A DNA stretch of 64,000 bases from Blasia pusilla (Eukaryota > Marchantiophyta > Marchantiopsida > Blasiales), in the NCBI GenBank assembly GCA_050084515.1, contig CM114271.1, positions 55,552,001 to 55,616,000 on the forward strand, read 5' to 3'. A program made the position numbers and the translations under genes. The notes below the pieces were generated by a model. That model saw nothing but the letters and a program-made list of their open reading frames with translations, was not told the origin of the DNA and searched no databases. Shown here piece by piece: positions 1 to 11,943 of the stretch. The stretch's first letter is position 1. Every line of letters starts with the position of its first letter.

Positions 1-2068
1 TTTTTCGCTCCTATTTCTTCGTCAAGGTCTGCTTGAGGGAGGATGCGATCCTTGAACATCATCTTGAAATCTGGGTTTTTTATGGGCTTGTCCCGAATGT
101 CATGCAGCCAAAGTTCAAAATCTTCAGCACTCTCAAGGTTTGCTTCCTCTGAAACTGGCTCTATCGTTTTCAGCTCCGCTTGGAGACCCACGAGCATGGA
201 CATCCCGAGAAGCCGCAACGCGTCCCAGAATGACCATTCACGGAGCGGTGGGAGATCCTTTGGATCGAGACACCGGAGGATGGTGTGCCGCCCTCTTTTG
301 GGCCTCTGTGCCCTCGAGACTGATTTTCATCAGTCGGATTCTCCTAAATTCGCTCATTCCAGACAAGGCAAATCGATGCACACGATCGAGAGACACTTTC
401 TCCCCAATCCGACCTTGCGGATCTTCATCCCTCTTCCGCTTGCGCTTGATTATCGCCTTAAGCTCCTTGTAGAAATCGGGGCCAAGTTCGGGGTTGAGAA
501 TGGCGATGTAGCGCTGCATCTTGCTTGCTGTGTACTTCATAGTTGTAGATACTGCAGCTTGGATGAACTTTTCATGTTGAGACACAGACACTTTCTCCCT
601 TTGCTCCAGCTCCAATACAGCGCTCTTCTTGGCGGCCTGTATCTTCAACCAGCAAAGAATTGTCACGGCTACATCTTGGGAAATAAATTTATTTGCCCAA
701 GTCTTTTTTTTTATTTGAGCACCCTTTGCCAGCATCTCATTTACAAGGGCGTCGCCCAAGAACCCCTTGTACTCTGCCGGGTGTGTCGTTAGGACTTTCT
801 TCACCCGATCGCAATCCTGGACCCAATGGTGGGTGACATTGCCCTCCGATACAATCCTGCACATCCAAACTCAATATAAGAAATTTTGCAAGGTACATGG
901 GTTCCTGCAACCCGTCGGACTCCGACAGGTCGTCACAGATCATGGTCGGAATGGTAGCTACGAGCTATATTTTGCAACCCATCAGAGTCTGACGGATTGC
1001 ATTCAGATTTGTGATTGCCTTATTTCAACCCGTCGGACTCCGACGGGTTGTTAGATAATTTGTATTTAGAGAGTGATTATCGAGAGAAAAGTGAACATAT
1101 CAACCCGTCGGAGTCCGACAGGTTGCGCAATTTCAATTAAAGGTGCAATTTGATGCCAAAAATGTAGCTCCCCTACCTCCGAATGCAACATGTTGGAGTC
1201 CGACGAGTTGCTATCGGCCAAAAACATCAAAAAACATCCAAAAATAGCTGCCAGTCAAGCAACCCGTCGGACTCCGACGAGTTGCTTTCTTCAAAAAACA
1301 TCCAAAAATAGCGGCGAGTCGAGCAACTCGTCGGACTCCGACGAGTTGCTTTTGGTCAAAAACATCCTAAACCTATGGTCAGTCGAACAACTCGTCGGAC
1401 TCTAACGAGTTGCTTTTGGCCAAAAACATCCTAAACCTGTGGTCAGTCGAACAACTCGTCGGACTCCGACGAGTTGCTTTCGGCCAAAAACATCCCAAAA
1501 ATAGTGGCAATTCAAACAACTTGTCGGAACCTGGGTCCACGCCATGAACCTATGGTTTCCATCCCAGATGAAGAAATACAGGTTCCGCATCCAACTGAAT
1601 TCCGTCCCCTCTATCACCCTTCTGAATTCCTGATCTCTCATCCTCCAGAATGTGTCGAGCGCTTCCAATTCCTCCTCCGTAACCAGCGCTTGGGTTCTAT
1701 GTTCATCGTAAGGCTGAACATAGAACGGAGGGAAGATGTCGACGTAGGATGTTGTCGTTGCCGATTGTTTCAGCTTCGCAATATCCTCGTTAGACTGAAT
1801 TTCACGGACGTACTCCATTGTTCGCAATCGGCAAAGTGGAATTCTCGGGGCGTTTTGGCCCTCCTCCATCAGTGCCATCTGCTTTACCACCTATCACAAC
1901 GGGGACAAGGTCAATAAGCTACACAGAATGAATTGCAGCATGGGCCTTCACATAACTCAAAGAACACAAATCCTCTCTTACCCGCTCGAAGATTGGGTCG
2001 GTGTCTTGGCCAGCCAACTACTCTGGGACAGCAGCTGGCAAGTCCACTGGAAACTCGTCGATACGATA
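1..2068 (-). pseudogene. ParB-methyltransferase gene, copy 1 (5' part, broken)
   Basis: This is the 5' part of the element-borne ParB-methyltransferase gene. It reads leftward and runs off the window start. The exon 1 tail (1982-2068) encodes an IDEFPVDLPAA-like stretch and then a stop. The donor at 1981 and the acceptor after 1890 match other copies. Exon 2 (about 1531-1890) encodes the ParB-like domain, including IPLCRL and IWDGNHRFMAW. Its 3' end, about 120 bp, is deleted together with the donor. Exon 3 begins at 856 with the IVSEGNVTHH segment and carries the conserved helical region, with a frameshift near 255-275. Element A interrupts exon 1 at 2068/2069, so the N-terminal 180 or so codons are absent. 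The family assignment is firm from comparison with five other copies. The gene cannot make a whole protein. Confidence 0.75.
906..1528. repeat. Palindrome array, intron 2 of methyltransferase copy 1
   Basis: About ten copies of the element palindrome lie here, with arms related to GCAACCCGTCGG and CCGACGGGTTGC. From about 1259 onward they are regularly spaced at 64-65 bp (1259, 1323, 1388, 1452, then a half copy ending at 1528). Spacers resemble one another (TTCAAAAAACATCC-type), so this is a tandem unit and not a set of unrelated insertions. The copies at 1323 and 1452 have matched CTC/GAG arms. The same array, in the same order, occupies intron 2 of copies 2, 3, 5 and 6. Confidence 0.9.
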
Positions 2069-2490
2069 GAGGTGCAGTAAGAGGAGAGGAAGAGAGGAAA
2101 GCGGAGAGAGGAGAGAGGAAACTACCTTCAACCGAAATAGATACTTTTTTTTAAGAGAGTTTCCTATGATTTGAAGAGAGTTTCCGTTGGGTTGAAGAGA
2201 GGAAACTTTTTGTGTGAATTTTTTTGCACTTTTTTGCTCAGTTATTAAGCAGTCCCACAGTTTTTTTTTTCTCTTCCATATTTTGGCAACCCATCTGAGT
2301 CCGACCGGTTGCAAATTGCACAAACTTTACAAAACTGAAAAATCAGTGGAATCATAAGTGTGGAACCAATCACTTTTTCCATCCTAGGTCGGGAAAAAAT
2401 CTATCATTTTCCCTGGGCTGAATAGAGTTCAAGCTCAAAGTGAAGGTTCTTGAAAAATGAAAGTACAATCTAAAACCTCATTTTGCATCC
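2069..2490. other. Transposase-side terminal region of element A
   Basis: Non-coding. It holds the terminus, a GGAGAGGAAGAGAGG-type purine tract (about 2078-2130), T- and A-rich runs, one degenerate palindrome at about 2286-2312, and the 3' flank of the transposase gene. It is collinear with 17146-17569 (element B) and 60693-61097 (element F), so it is part of the element and not host sequence. Confidence 0.7.
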
Positions 2491-5400
2491 TCAAAGTGGT
2501 TTGTTTAAAATACTTTGCACTTCTTTGAGGGACAGAGTTGGTTGGTGGATTCCTACTCCTACCTCCGACTCTCTTAAAACTACCAGCAACACATAGTACA
2601 TGTGCTTACAAGGGAAATACCTTTTGCCACTTGTCTCTCTTTGGACAAAGTCATCATATGAACATGTGGGAAAGCAGCAGATGTGCACCACATACACCCC
2701 TGTGACACTTGAATTTACAGTGTTGTTCCTGACCCAATACATCCTTCCTATTCCATTGCCATATAGGACATCTTTTGTGGCGATGATCTCCATTTTTGCC
2801 TCCCGAGCTGATGCAATTCGCTTTGCTCTCTCCACCGTTGGCCTACACATTCTGTTTCTTTTCACCCCGTTTCTAGACTCAAACAGAAATAGTGGATTAA
2901 GATCATCCACCTTCTCCGGGTACATGTTGACATCAATCTTGGGTTGAATACGAAATGCAAAGGTCTCTGTAATGCGAACATGCTCCGAACTTCCTCCGTC
3001 TACGAGTCTGAAAGCGGAACTTGTAAGATTGTCCACTTCGTCTTGAGTGCAATTCGTACCTGCGGTGATGGGCCAAATCATGGGGGTATTCCCTGGAGCT
3101 CCAATGGCAGCCGGATGAGACTTCCGGAAAGCGCAAGATTCATTTGGGCAGAAGAAGTAATTCAATTGATCCCCGGTCCTCGTGAAACGATCAAAGGTTT
3201 TGAGGCCCCAAAACCCAGGCAGTGGTCGTCCAGTCCTTGTACATTTCTTATTTAGGAAAGTGTCGCATGGTCTCCTAATGCCATCAGATCCTGCCCTGCA
3301 AGTGGGTCCACATCCAGGGTTGCTCCGAGATATATGCCACCGTTTTAGGTTGCAATCCACCTCCATTATCGGAATCCCATATTGTTGAACCACCCCACCA
3401 ATCGGATGTTGCGAACTTCCAGCAACGGAGGGCTTTTGAAATAAGACATTCACTGATTTTGGAGAAGTTACTCCGTCACGGATTTGGGAGCGGTCCAGGG
3501 TCCCCGAATACCTGGGCCGCGTGATTTCCTCATCCAAATCAATCACCGGAATTTGTTCCTCGATGCTGCCTCTTCACCTGCCTGAAGTCAAGATACTTAT
3601 CTGGTCTCCACGAGTCTCGCTCGGACTGCTCTTCCATCATCTGCATGGGACGTCTTGAAACAAGCCCACGAATATCCCCACCAATGTGTACATCTTGCTC
3701 GAGGGGAGTTCTTGCTACACACCGGTTGAAGGCTTCCACATACAGTTTTTCATCATCAGATCTCACAGCCGCCCTGACATAGAGGTCGTAGATCGAAGGC
3801 CCCCTTCCTTTTGTTATGCCTTTTATGAGGAAGATATGGGATGCAACAGACTGTAGCATTGCTCTTGCCTGGTCTTGTTGGCATGCCTCCACAAGTGATA
3901 TTCTTTGGCATGCTTGTGATGACCTCGAGGAGGAATGAACACTTTCTGCTCCACTTGTGTTGGGGCAGAGGGCATTTTCATGAATGTTCAATCCCTGCAA
4001 CCACCCCAATGTGAGAAGGGAACGAAAATAGCTCAGAAGTCAAAGAAATAAGCTACCTGTCGGAAATAGACGGATTGCAAGGCCGAGGCATCCCATGAAT
4101 GACTCTGCGACCTATCGGTTCTTGACGTGTTGCAACACCGAGGAACCACCTACTGCAACCTGTTGGATTCCGACGGGTTGTAAGTAAATTTGGCCATGCG
4201 ACTTGCAACCCGTCCCTTTCCGACTGGTTGCTCACTCAGGCAACTCGTCAACTGTCGGATTCCGACAGGCTGCAAGTAAATTTGGCCATACGACTTGCAA
4301 CTCGTCGGTTTCTGACTGGTTGCACCCTCAGCAACCCGTCGGTTAGCGACGAGTTGAACACTCACGCAACCTGTCGCATCCGACAAGTTGGTTGGTTTTT
4401 TCGGTTTGAAATCCCTATAGTGCCCACGTTTCTCAACTTTAGCTGCAACTCTTCAAACAATTTTCAGCGTGAGCTCGATGAGACAAATTAGTGAACTCAC
4501 CTCCCGCATGAAGTTTCCCCATTTTCTCATTCGTACATTCCACCACCTCAGCCAAAAGCATAACTCTTTGTACTTCCCCTCAATCGCATGTTTCCTCCAC
4601 CACCCATGAAGTTCTTCTTGGCATTCCATGGCCTGTTTCAAGGTTTTGCTATCCTTGCAGCGTTGGAGTAGAGGGACATGCTCTGTCCTCTTATTCTCCT
4701 TGAAGCAAGATTTGGTGTACCGGGTCACAGACTGTTGCCAATGGAAAGCATCCGACCTTTCCTTCTCCGGCTGAACCTCTCCACCCCAAAACACTTCCCG
4801 GATAGCAATCCACCCAGGTTGTGCATTGTCCGCCATGAACCCATAAATTTCCGGAGGTGGCCTTTTGTTTTCCTTCACCACCTCCAATAAGAGTAACCAG
4901 CACATCTTCAAACTGCCAACGTCTTCTGCTTTTACTTCACAGACAAATATAGTTTTGAGTCCCTTCTCCACATGGTCATAAACGTGAGCACCCATTGTCA
5001 ACCATCCGTTCAGCACTCTGTAGCAAATATCAAAGCTTACCCAGCTGCCGTAAAGATCTTCCCCTTCCCTCATTCGATCTATAAGATCGAGGCCACTCGA
5101 CGGACCTATCGTTGACCTTTTGAAGACATAGGCCCTGGATCCCTTGCCTCCTTGGCCCATGAACTGCCATCTCTAAATGAATGGAAATCTGGAGTTGGCC
5201 TTGATTCTAGCGATGGCATCCATTTCGTCCGTCTTTCCATCCAGAACCCGTATTTGACGTAGCAAATTCCGGAAGCATTCAGGATCAGCGAGAAATGCGA
5301 GATTTTCCCAGAGTTTTTTCTCCTCAACCGTCGTGATCTCGCCCTATCCAGGGATTCCGAGCAATTGTCCACAAATTTGTGATGCTCTTGTGAGCTTGAT

Positions 5401-5880
5401 CACTCCGGACTTTGAACCCGAAGAGTTTCTGTAGACCTCGGCAACTTTCTTTGCCATATCCTCCTTGATGTGTCTCTGAATTGCATCGGTCACAGGATGA
5501 GTGTGGGAGCCAACATGAATTTCCAGCCTTGTGTACTTTGATGTGGAGCCCAAGTCGTGGACAATGAAAAATATGTATGCAGGACACGCTCCAACGCAGA
5601 AGGGCGATGCCTGACAATGAGGACATTGATGGCCTCCCGGCGGTATGGTGGCACCGACCTCATATGGAGTTTCTGCATTCTTGGGGGGGAATTGCAATGT
5701 ATTGACTCGCCCATTGCACTCCAGATATGGGCATGCTGGACTTCTACACTCCAAGGCTCCAACGCATTGTCGGCGGGAGACAATCCAAGGACCATATGGA
5801 ATTGAAGCACTAGTCCGTTGAAGCCTGCACCATCGATGACAATCGGACTTTCTGTCCATACCCTTCAATCGTCCACGAAA
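2491..5880 (-). pseudogene. MULE-like transposase, copy 1 (N-terminus lost)
   Basis: Encodes the DDE transposase of the element. Exon 1 (4501-5880) lacks roughly the first 220 codons. It carries the Cys-rich cluster (CPHCQASPFCVGAC), an HTHPV motif, then the RNase H-fold core with FDICYR (first Asp), FMADNAQ (second Asp) and DAFHWQQS (the MULE-type His region). The intron (3995-4500) is full of palindromes. Exon 2 (2491-3994) ends with the SWIM region. Here the second SWIM cysteine is tyrosine (CSYDD in place of CSCDD), which should impair zinc binding. A single-base indel near 3546 splits exon 2 into two overlapping frames, and exon 1 is broken near 5160-5340. Domain identity rests on my reading of motifs and on conservation across five copies. 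Confidence 0.75.
4053..4392. repeat. Palindrome array in transposase intron, copy 1
   Basis: About eight palindrome copies at 40-55 bp spacing fill most of the single transposase intron. Arms are more diverged here than in the methyltransferase introns (for example GTCGGTTTCTGAC and GTCGGTTAGCGAC centres). The intron has a GTGAGT donor and a TTGCAG acceptor, both conserved between copies. Confidence 0.85.
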
Positions 5881-6670
5881 ATTCAACTGCTTGGGAATCC
5901 GAAATGGCAATCCGGCAGGTTATAGGAATCCAGCACGTCTTAGAGAAGAAAAGAAGCCTAAGACTGGTTTGATGATAGAAGGGGAACGAGCCAAAAGTGA
6001 AGAAGCCCGTCACAATGCCTCAGAATTTGGTCTCCCCAGGAAAGAGTCCGATCACTCAAGCAGCCAGCTTGTCGGAATCTGACAGCTTGCCTGGAAGTGG
6101 TTGAAAAGTTGTAGTGGTCAAAAAGTGAAAAGTTGCAACTCGTCAGAATCCGACGGGTTGCAAAATTATAATTCGAAGTAGCTAGACAAACACAATCCAC
6201 AAGTCCAAAAAAAATATTCAACAAACTTTTACAAACACCATTATCGGTTGAAAAAATCTCGTCCTTTATTATATCCGAAGGAAGCTCGGAAATGTACCTT
6301 TGATCTAGTCTATGATTTCTTCAGCCTTGTCATCTACAAATTTACTCCTAACTCTCCTAGGTTCCTGTACAAAAGGAATGTCCTGGGATACAAGTGGCTC
6401 CTCTAGGTTGCAAAATAGAATATCCTGGGTTGCAAAATAGAAGTCCTCGGAGTACATAGACGATCACATTTGACAAGACCAAAAAAGATATTCAGCAAAC
6501 TTTTACAAACACCATCATCGTTCGAAAAAATCTTGTCCTTTATTACATCCAAAAGAAGCTCGGAACTGTACATTTGATGGATTCTATAAAAGCTTTTGCC
6601 TCGTCATCAAATAAATCCCCACTCCAAACGCTGCAATCAAGCTGGGTCCTCGAGTTCTTTGAACTCCCTC
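5881..6670 (-). other. Methyltransferase 3' flank of element B with remnant of distal ORF
   Basis: Sequence collinear with 27418-28620 of element C but shortened. It includes palindromes at about 6068-6092 and 6138-6163. It also holds a remnant (6305-6403) of the small distal reading frame that ends in acidic residues (DDKAEEII-like, then stop) and is intact at 31760-32082. I see no other gene here. Confidence 0.55.
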
Positions 6671-7325
6671 GTCATCGTCCGAGAGCTCTCCCAAGATTAC
6701 TGTCACCCTTGCCCTCCCGATTTTTGGAATCGTGGGAAGTGACGATGGTGTCACTACCAATGGTGGGTCTGGAACTGGAGCTCTCGGCTTCGGAGGAGAG
6801 TTGTACGCCCCAACTAGCCTGTCTTAATCTTCCTTTGCCTCCTTGCAAAGGTCAAATAGTTGCTGCCTTCCCTCAAGGCAGAGAATGTTCCTGCCACTCT
6901 CCCAGCGCCTCTGATACTCACCCCTGAAAGGCCCACTAAGTCGAACACCAAGTCACCCGGCCTTGAGCAGAGCTCGATGAGCGTTTGCATCAGGGCTGGC
7001 GACTTTTCCCTTCCTCCAAGTAAGGGGGTACCATCTTGCATGTAAATTCCCGGGGGGGAATTGTATAAACTATCTAAGCTGTACCCATCGGAGCATGGAT
7101 CCAATGGATCCAAGATCTTAAACACCTGGAAGTTGTGCTCAGGCCGAACAAAGCAGTAAACATAGGAGTGGTCCATCTGTAAAGAAGCATGTTGGAAACA
7201 ATGTCAACAACAAGAAAGAGCTACTTGACCACTGGTCTACTCTCAGTATGGTGACATAATGTGCAACACGTCCCCAAAGAACTTCGCTTAACCCCACATA
7301 ACTTCTTTATAATCCTAACATTGGA

Positions 7326-7650
7326 GCAACTTGTCGGAGTCTGACGAGTTTTTTTACAAGTGTTTGTGATTTTTATGTCCATGAGCAACCCGTCAGAAGG
7401 CGACAGGTTGTTGGCTTAGAACAGCCCATGGTTGGCTAAGAGCAACCCGTCACTTTCAGACGGGTTGCATCATTCCAGAAACACAAGGAAAAATCATGAG
7501 CACTTGCAACCGGTCGGGTTCCGACGGGTTGCATTCACCCAATGGAGACTTGCGGTAAATTTGCAACTCGTCGCTTTTAGACGGATTGCACCACCAAAGT
7601 CTCCAGCTCAAACAATCTGACGGGTTGCATGCAAAGATGCAACCTGTCGG
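7326..7650. repeat. Palindrome array, intron 3 of methyltransferase copy 2
   Basis: Six or so palindromes. Two (about 7620-7655) are arranged with arms facing outward around a short centre (GACGGGTTGC, spacer, GCAACCTGTC). Others, such as at about 7440-7467, have matched outer arms (CCCGTC/GACGGG) but mismatched inner bases. The same set occurs in the equivalent intron of copies 3 and 4, and in part in copies 5 and 6. Confidence 0.85.
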
Positions 7651-9752
7651 AGAAAGACAATTTGGATACAAATTTAGAGCCCTTACCCGAATTTGACTTG
7701 TCACGGATCGGAGTGGGTACTTGTTCTTGATGACCCAGGATTGCGCCGTCCTCCACTTCAGCAACCTCTTGACGCACTGGAGGTTGAAGAGCTGGTTCTC
7801 GCTCCCTCCAATCAAAACTAAGAAATAGCCCCTGTCACTGAGATAAGCGTCTGCAAAGGAAAACAGGAGCGCGATCTGGTCATAAGAAAGAGGGACATTC
7901 CAGTCTGGGACTCCGTCGAACGGATTCTCGTCCCACAAGCGCAACCCGGAGGGCAAAGGAGCGACAAGGAGATCCACCGCCACCTCTTTGACCTCCCCAT
8001 GGTCCATCTAGGGAGTGTGCCCATTTTGTTGAAGCTTCCGTCCCAACGTTATCAATTTCTCAATGGCGGGTGTCGACGCTTGGGAACTGAAACTTTTCAG
8101 CTCATCCAGAAGATTCGTGTAGTGAATGATGGCACTTGTCCGGGTCGTTGTTTCTCTATGTCTTCCCAAGGATGATGGAGTGTATTCCACATCCTAGTCT
8201 GCTCCTTGGGACAACCCTGGCACCTCTCGCTTCCGCTTCTCCCGAGTCTGCAGTCAGCTTGTTGGGGTCTTTATGAACTTAGACTCTGGTGGAGTTTTTT
8301 TTGCAGAGGACCTGGTCCGACCCTCTCTTCCCTCTCGCCCGGACAATTCCGGCTCTCGCCTTGAATTTTCAGCCTCTCTTTGGGAAGACTCGGCCTCGAA
8401 ATTCTTTGATCCCCTCGCCTTGGCTTTGAGACCCGCTGTAGATTTGTCCTTGGCGGTAACGACCTTGGACACCAACTCCGCTGTCTCGAGGGATTGTTCC
8501 TCCGCATCTCCTTCAAAAAAGTCTTCAGGCTGCACAAAATTGGGGATGTCGTCCCTACCTACGGCCACTGCATCATAGAGCAGGCGTAGATCTTTCTCGG
8601 TTATGTCCTCTGGGTCGTTGAAGTCCAGCCAAATTGGCCAATTCTCCACCTCCCAATCAGACATGCTTTGAGCCATCTCCATGTCGTACATGGAAAATAT
8701 CTCTCCATCAGGCGGAGAAGCCCACAATTTGCAGGCTGCCAGTATTTTTTGCCATTAACCTGCATTCTTACAATGGACGAGGTACCTGAACACCATGCGT
8801 TGGGCAGCTCTTAGTCGAGATGCATTGGCCGCCTGCTCCTGAAGATCTCGCTTCTTCTTTGCTAAATCCATTTTGTTCGCCTCTATTTCTTTGTCAAGGT
8901 CTGCCTGAGGGAGGATGCGATCCTTGAACATCATCCTGAAACCTGGGTTTTTTATGGGCTTGTCCCGCATGTCATCCAGCCAAAGTTCAAAATCTTTAGC
9001 GCTATCCAGGTTTGCTTCCTCCGTAACTGGCTCTATTCTTTTCAGCTCCGCTTGGAGACCCACGAGCATGGACTTCCCGAGAAGCCACAACGCGTCCCAG
9101 AATGACTATTCACGGAGCCAGTGGGAGATCACTGGATCAGAGACACCCGGAGGATGGTGTGCCACTCTTTTTTGGGCCTCTATGCCCTCGAGAATGATTT
9201 TCATCAGTTGGATTCTCCTAAATTCACTCATTCCAGACAAGGCAAATCGATGCACGCGATCGAGAGACACTTTCTCGCCAATCCGACCTTGCGGATCTTC
9301 ATCCCTCTTCCGCTTGATTATCGCCTTCAGTTCCTTGTAGAAATCGGGGGCCAAGTTGGGGTTGAGAATGGCGATGTAGCGCTGCATCTTGCTTGCCATG
9401 TACTTTGTAGCTGCAAATACTGTAGCTTGGATGAACTTTGCATGCTCAGACACAGACACTTTCTCCCTCCGCTCCAGCTCCAATGAAGCGCTCTTCTTGG
9501 CGGCCTGTATCACGGTTGCATCTTGGGAAATAAATTTATTTGCCCAAGTCTTTTTGTTGATTTGACCACCCTTTGCCAGCATCTCATTTACAAGGGCGTC
9601 GCCCAAGAACCCCTTGAACTCTGCCGGGTGCGTCGTTAGCACTTTCTTCACCCGATCGCAATCCTGGATCTTGTGGTGGGTGACATTCCCCTCCGATACA
9701 ATCTTGCACATCCAAACTCAATATAAGAAATTTTGCAAGGTACATGGGTTCC

Positions 9753-10381
9753 TGCAACCCGTCGAACTCCGACAGGTTGTCACAGCTCATGGTCGGAATG
9801 GTAGCTATGAGCTAAATTTTGCAACCCATCGGAGTCCGACGGATTGCATTCAGATTTGTGATTGCCTGGTTTCAACCCGTCGGACTCCGACGGGTTGTTA
9901 GATAATTTGTATTTAGAGAGTGGTTACTGCAAGAAAAGTGAACATATCAACCCGTCGGAGTCCGACAGGTTGCCCAATTTCAATTAAAGCTGCAAGTTGA
10001 CGCCAAAAATGTAGCTCCCCTACCTCCGAATACAACCTGTCGGACTCCGACGAGTTGCTTTCCGCCAAAAACATCCAAAAATAGCTGCGAGTCAAGCAAC
10101 GTGTCGGACTCTGACGAGTTGCTTTCTTCAAAAAATGTCCAAAAATAGCGGCCAGTCGAGCAACTCGTCGGACTCCAACAAGTTGCTTTCGGCCAAAAAC
10201 ATCCTAAACCTGTGGTCAGTCGAACAACTCGTCGGACTTTGACGAGTTGCTTTCGGCCAAAAACATCTTAAAACCAATGATCAATTGAACAACTTGTCGG
10301 AGTCCGACGAGTTGCTTTCGGCCAAAAACATCCCAGAAATAGTGGCGACTCAAACAACTTGTCAGAGTCTGACGGTTTGCA
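9753..10381. repeat. Palindrome array, intron 2 of methyltransferase copy 2
   Basis: Ten palindromes, collinear one-for-one with the array at 906-1528. The distal half has a regular period of about 64 bp (10096, 10160, 10225, 10290, 10354). The spacing and spacer text are shared with the other copies, so the array was present before the element multiplied. Confidence 0.9.
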
Positions 10382-11847
10382 GCAAGAGGAAACTTACGTG
10401 TTCATGGCATGCATGGCCATCTCCACCGTCTCCATGTGATGAGGATATGGATGTAGCACGACTGCCTTCACACAAAAATGTGCCTCCAATGAGTTTGGGC
10501 GCTCCTCTACAAACTGGGCCCATGCCATGAACGTTTGGTTTCCATCCGAGATGAAGAAATACAGGTTCCGCATCCAGCTGAATTCCGTCCCCTCTATCGC
10601 CCTTCTGAATTCCTGATCTCTCATCCTCCAGAATGTGTCGAGCGCTTCCAAGTCCTCCTCCGTAACCAACGCTTGGGTTCCATGTTCATCGTAAGACTGA
10701 ACATAGAACGAAGGGAAGTTGTCGACGTAGGATGATGTCGCTCCCGATTATTTCAGCTTCGCAATATCCTCGTCAGACTGAATTTCGCAGACGTACTCCA
10801 TTGTTTGCAATCGGCAAAGTGGAATTCTCGGGGCGTTTTGGCCCTCCATCAGTGCCATCTGCTTTACCACCTGTCACAACGGGGATAAGGTCAATAAGCT
10901 ACATTGAATTGCAACATGGGCCTTCACATAACTCAAAGAACACAGATCCTCTCTTACCCGCTTGAAGATTGGGTGGGTGTCTTGGCCAGCCAACTGCTCT
11001 GGGACACCAGGTGGCAAGTCACTGGAAACTCGTCGATCCGATAGAGGTCGATTTCTTCCGCCGGGCTTAGAGACAAGGATGATAGCTCTCTTGCTTCTTT
11101 AGCGATGTCCACCATCTCCACGCTGGCGGTCCTCATGACCTCATCGTCCGTCACTTGAACTTCGGCCGTTTCCGCTATATTGATTGTGTCCTCGGACTTC
11201 ATCGGGAACATTTCCTGCATCTCAACACTTTTGGTTGGACGGGCAAGGCTTTCTTCAATGGCAATTTCTTTTTCCCTCCGAGCTTTTGCCAATTTTTCTC
11301 TCCTCACCGACGCGTCCAGACGCTTCTTTTCACGCTTTTCGTCGGCGATCCTTTTCTTCAAGGCTTGCGACGCCTCAGCCTCTGCATTCTATTTTTTGAG
11401 CGCCTCATTTACACGTTTTGCAAGAAGCTCCTGCTTGTGCATCTCTCCTTCCCTTTCCCGCTCCTCGATTTCTTGCTGCCTTATCTCATTGGCCAAACGA
11501 GGCCCTGGAGATGGTGACGCAGGAGTCCTCATGGACTTGGGAGTGAAGCTCCTAGCCTTGTTTGCTTGAGATTTTTTCCTCGTCATTGTTCCCGAAAATG
11601 CCTCCTATGCACAAGGAAATTGCTCTTTGTGCACGATGAATCGCCTAGAGGAATCGCCTTGATGAGTCACCTTGTTCATGTCGCGATGAGTCGCCTTGAT
11701 GAGTAGCTCAAATCGTCTCGCGATCGTTCACTCGAATCGTCTCGCGATGAGTCACCGTGTAAAGCGCCCCTTGGTATCTGGTCAGCTGCTGCGTGGAAGA
11801 GCAATTGAGATCGCGAAACGAAAAACCGGAAATGAGCAAACCCTCAC

Positions 11848-11856
11848 CTATTTATA
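11848..11856 (-). promoter_or_regulatory. TATA box of methyltransferase copy 2
   Basis: On the minus strand this reads TATAAATAG, about 260 bp upstream of the MTRKKSQ start. The same motif sits at the same place in copies 3 (21578-21586) and 5 (47115-47123). It is a plausible plant core promoter element. Confidence 0.65.
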
Positions 11857-11943
11857 CTTTTTGAGCCATTGGGCTCACCGTTGGGTCGCATCGTCCTTCC
11901 GACGGCGACGTGTCGCCGTTATGGAAGTCTGGACGTGAAAAAA

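Larger units (their letters stand above)
2069..5880 (-). mobile_element. MULE-like element A, truncated
   Basis: The right-hand part of a large DNA transposon, inserted into exon 1 of methyltransferase copy 1. Its transposase-side terminus (GAGGTGCAGTAAGAGG) begins at about 2069 and is followed by the purine tract seen in elements B, F and the miniature copy. The transposase gene reads leftward from 5880. Homology to the transposase 5' region stops at 5880, where 3'-flank sequence of element B starts. The N-terminal coding region, promoter and methyltransferase half of this copy are therefore missing. No target duplication can be read because the other end is lost. Confidence 0.75.
6671..11586 (-). 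pseudogene. ParB-methyltransferase gene, copy 2
   Basis: A full-length but decayed copy. Exons read leftward: exon 1 10958-11586 (start MTRKKSQ, Lys/Glu-rich coiled coil), exon 2 10398-10870 (ParB-like), exon 3 7687-9703 (helical middle, acidic linker, motif IV region DLLVAPLPSG), exon 4 about 6671-7176 (motif I region). Lesions visible: TAG in exon 1 at about 11387, a 1-bp loss near 11018, TAA in exon 2 near 10749, TAG at about 9107, TAA at about 8756, further stops near 8250 and 8010, and a frameshift near 6905. The acceptor before exon 3 has changed from CAG to CAA (9704). The final stop codon is altered (TGA to GGA). The gene lies divergent from transposase copy 2. The product is inferred from homologous exons that are open elsewhere. 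Confidence 0.8.

Noticed and set aside
43-792. Plus-strand long frames opposite the helical region of the methyltransferase gene (also 8915-9340, 44085-44709)
   Set aside because: Antisense shadows. They repeat in every copy only because the true exon on the other strand is conserved, and they lack codon structure of their own.
906-1528. CRISPR-like array: 25-27 bp partly palindromic repeats with regular spacers of about 37 bp
   Set aside because: The spacers are similar to one another, the repeat varies between copies, the arrays sit inside spliced introns of a eukaryotic transposon, and there is no cas gene.
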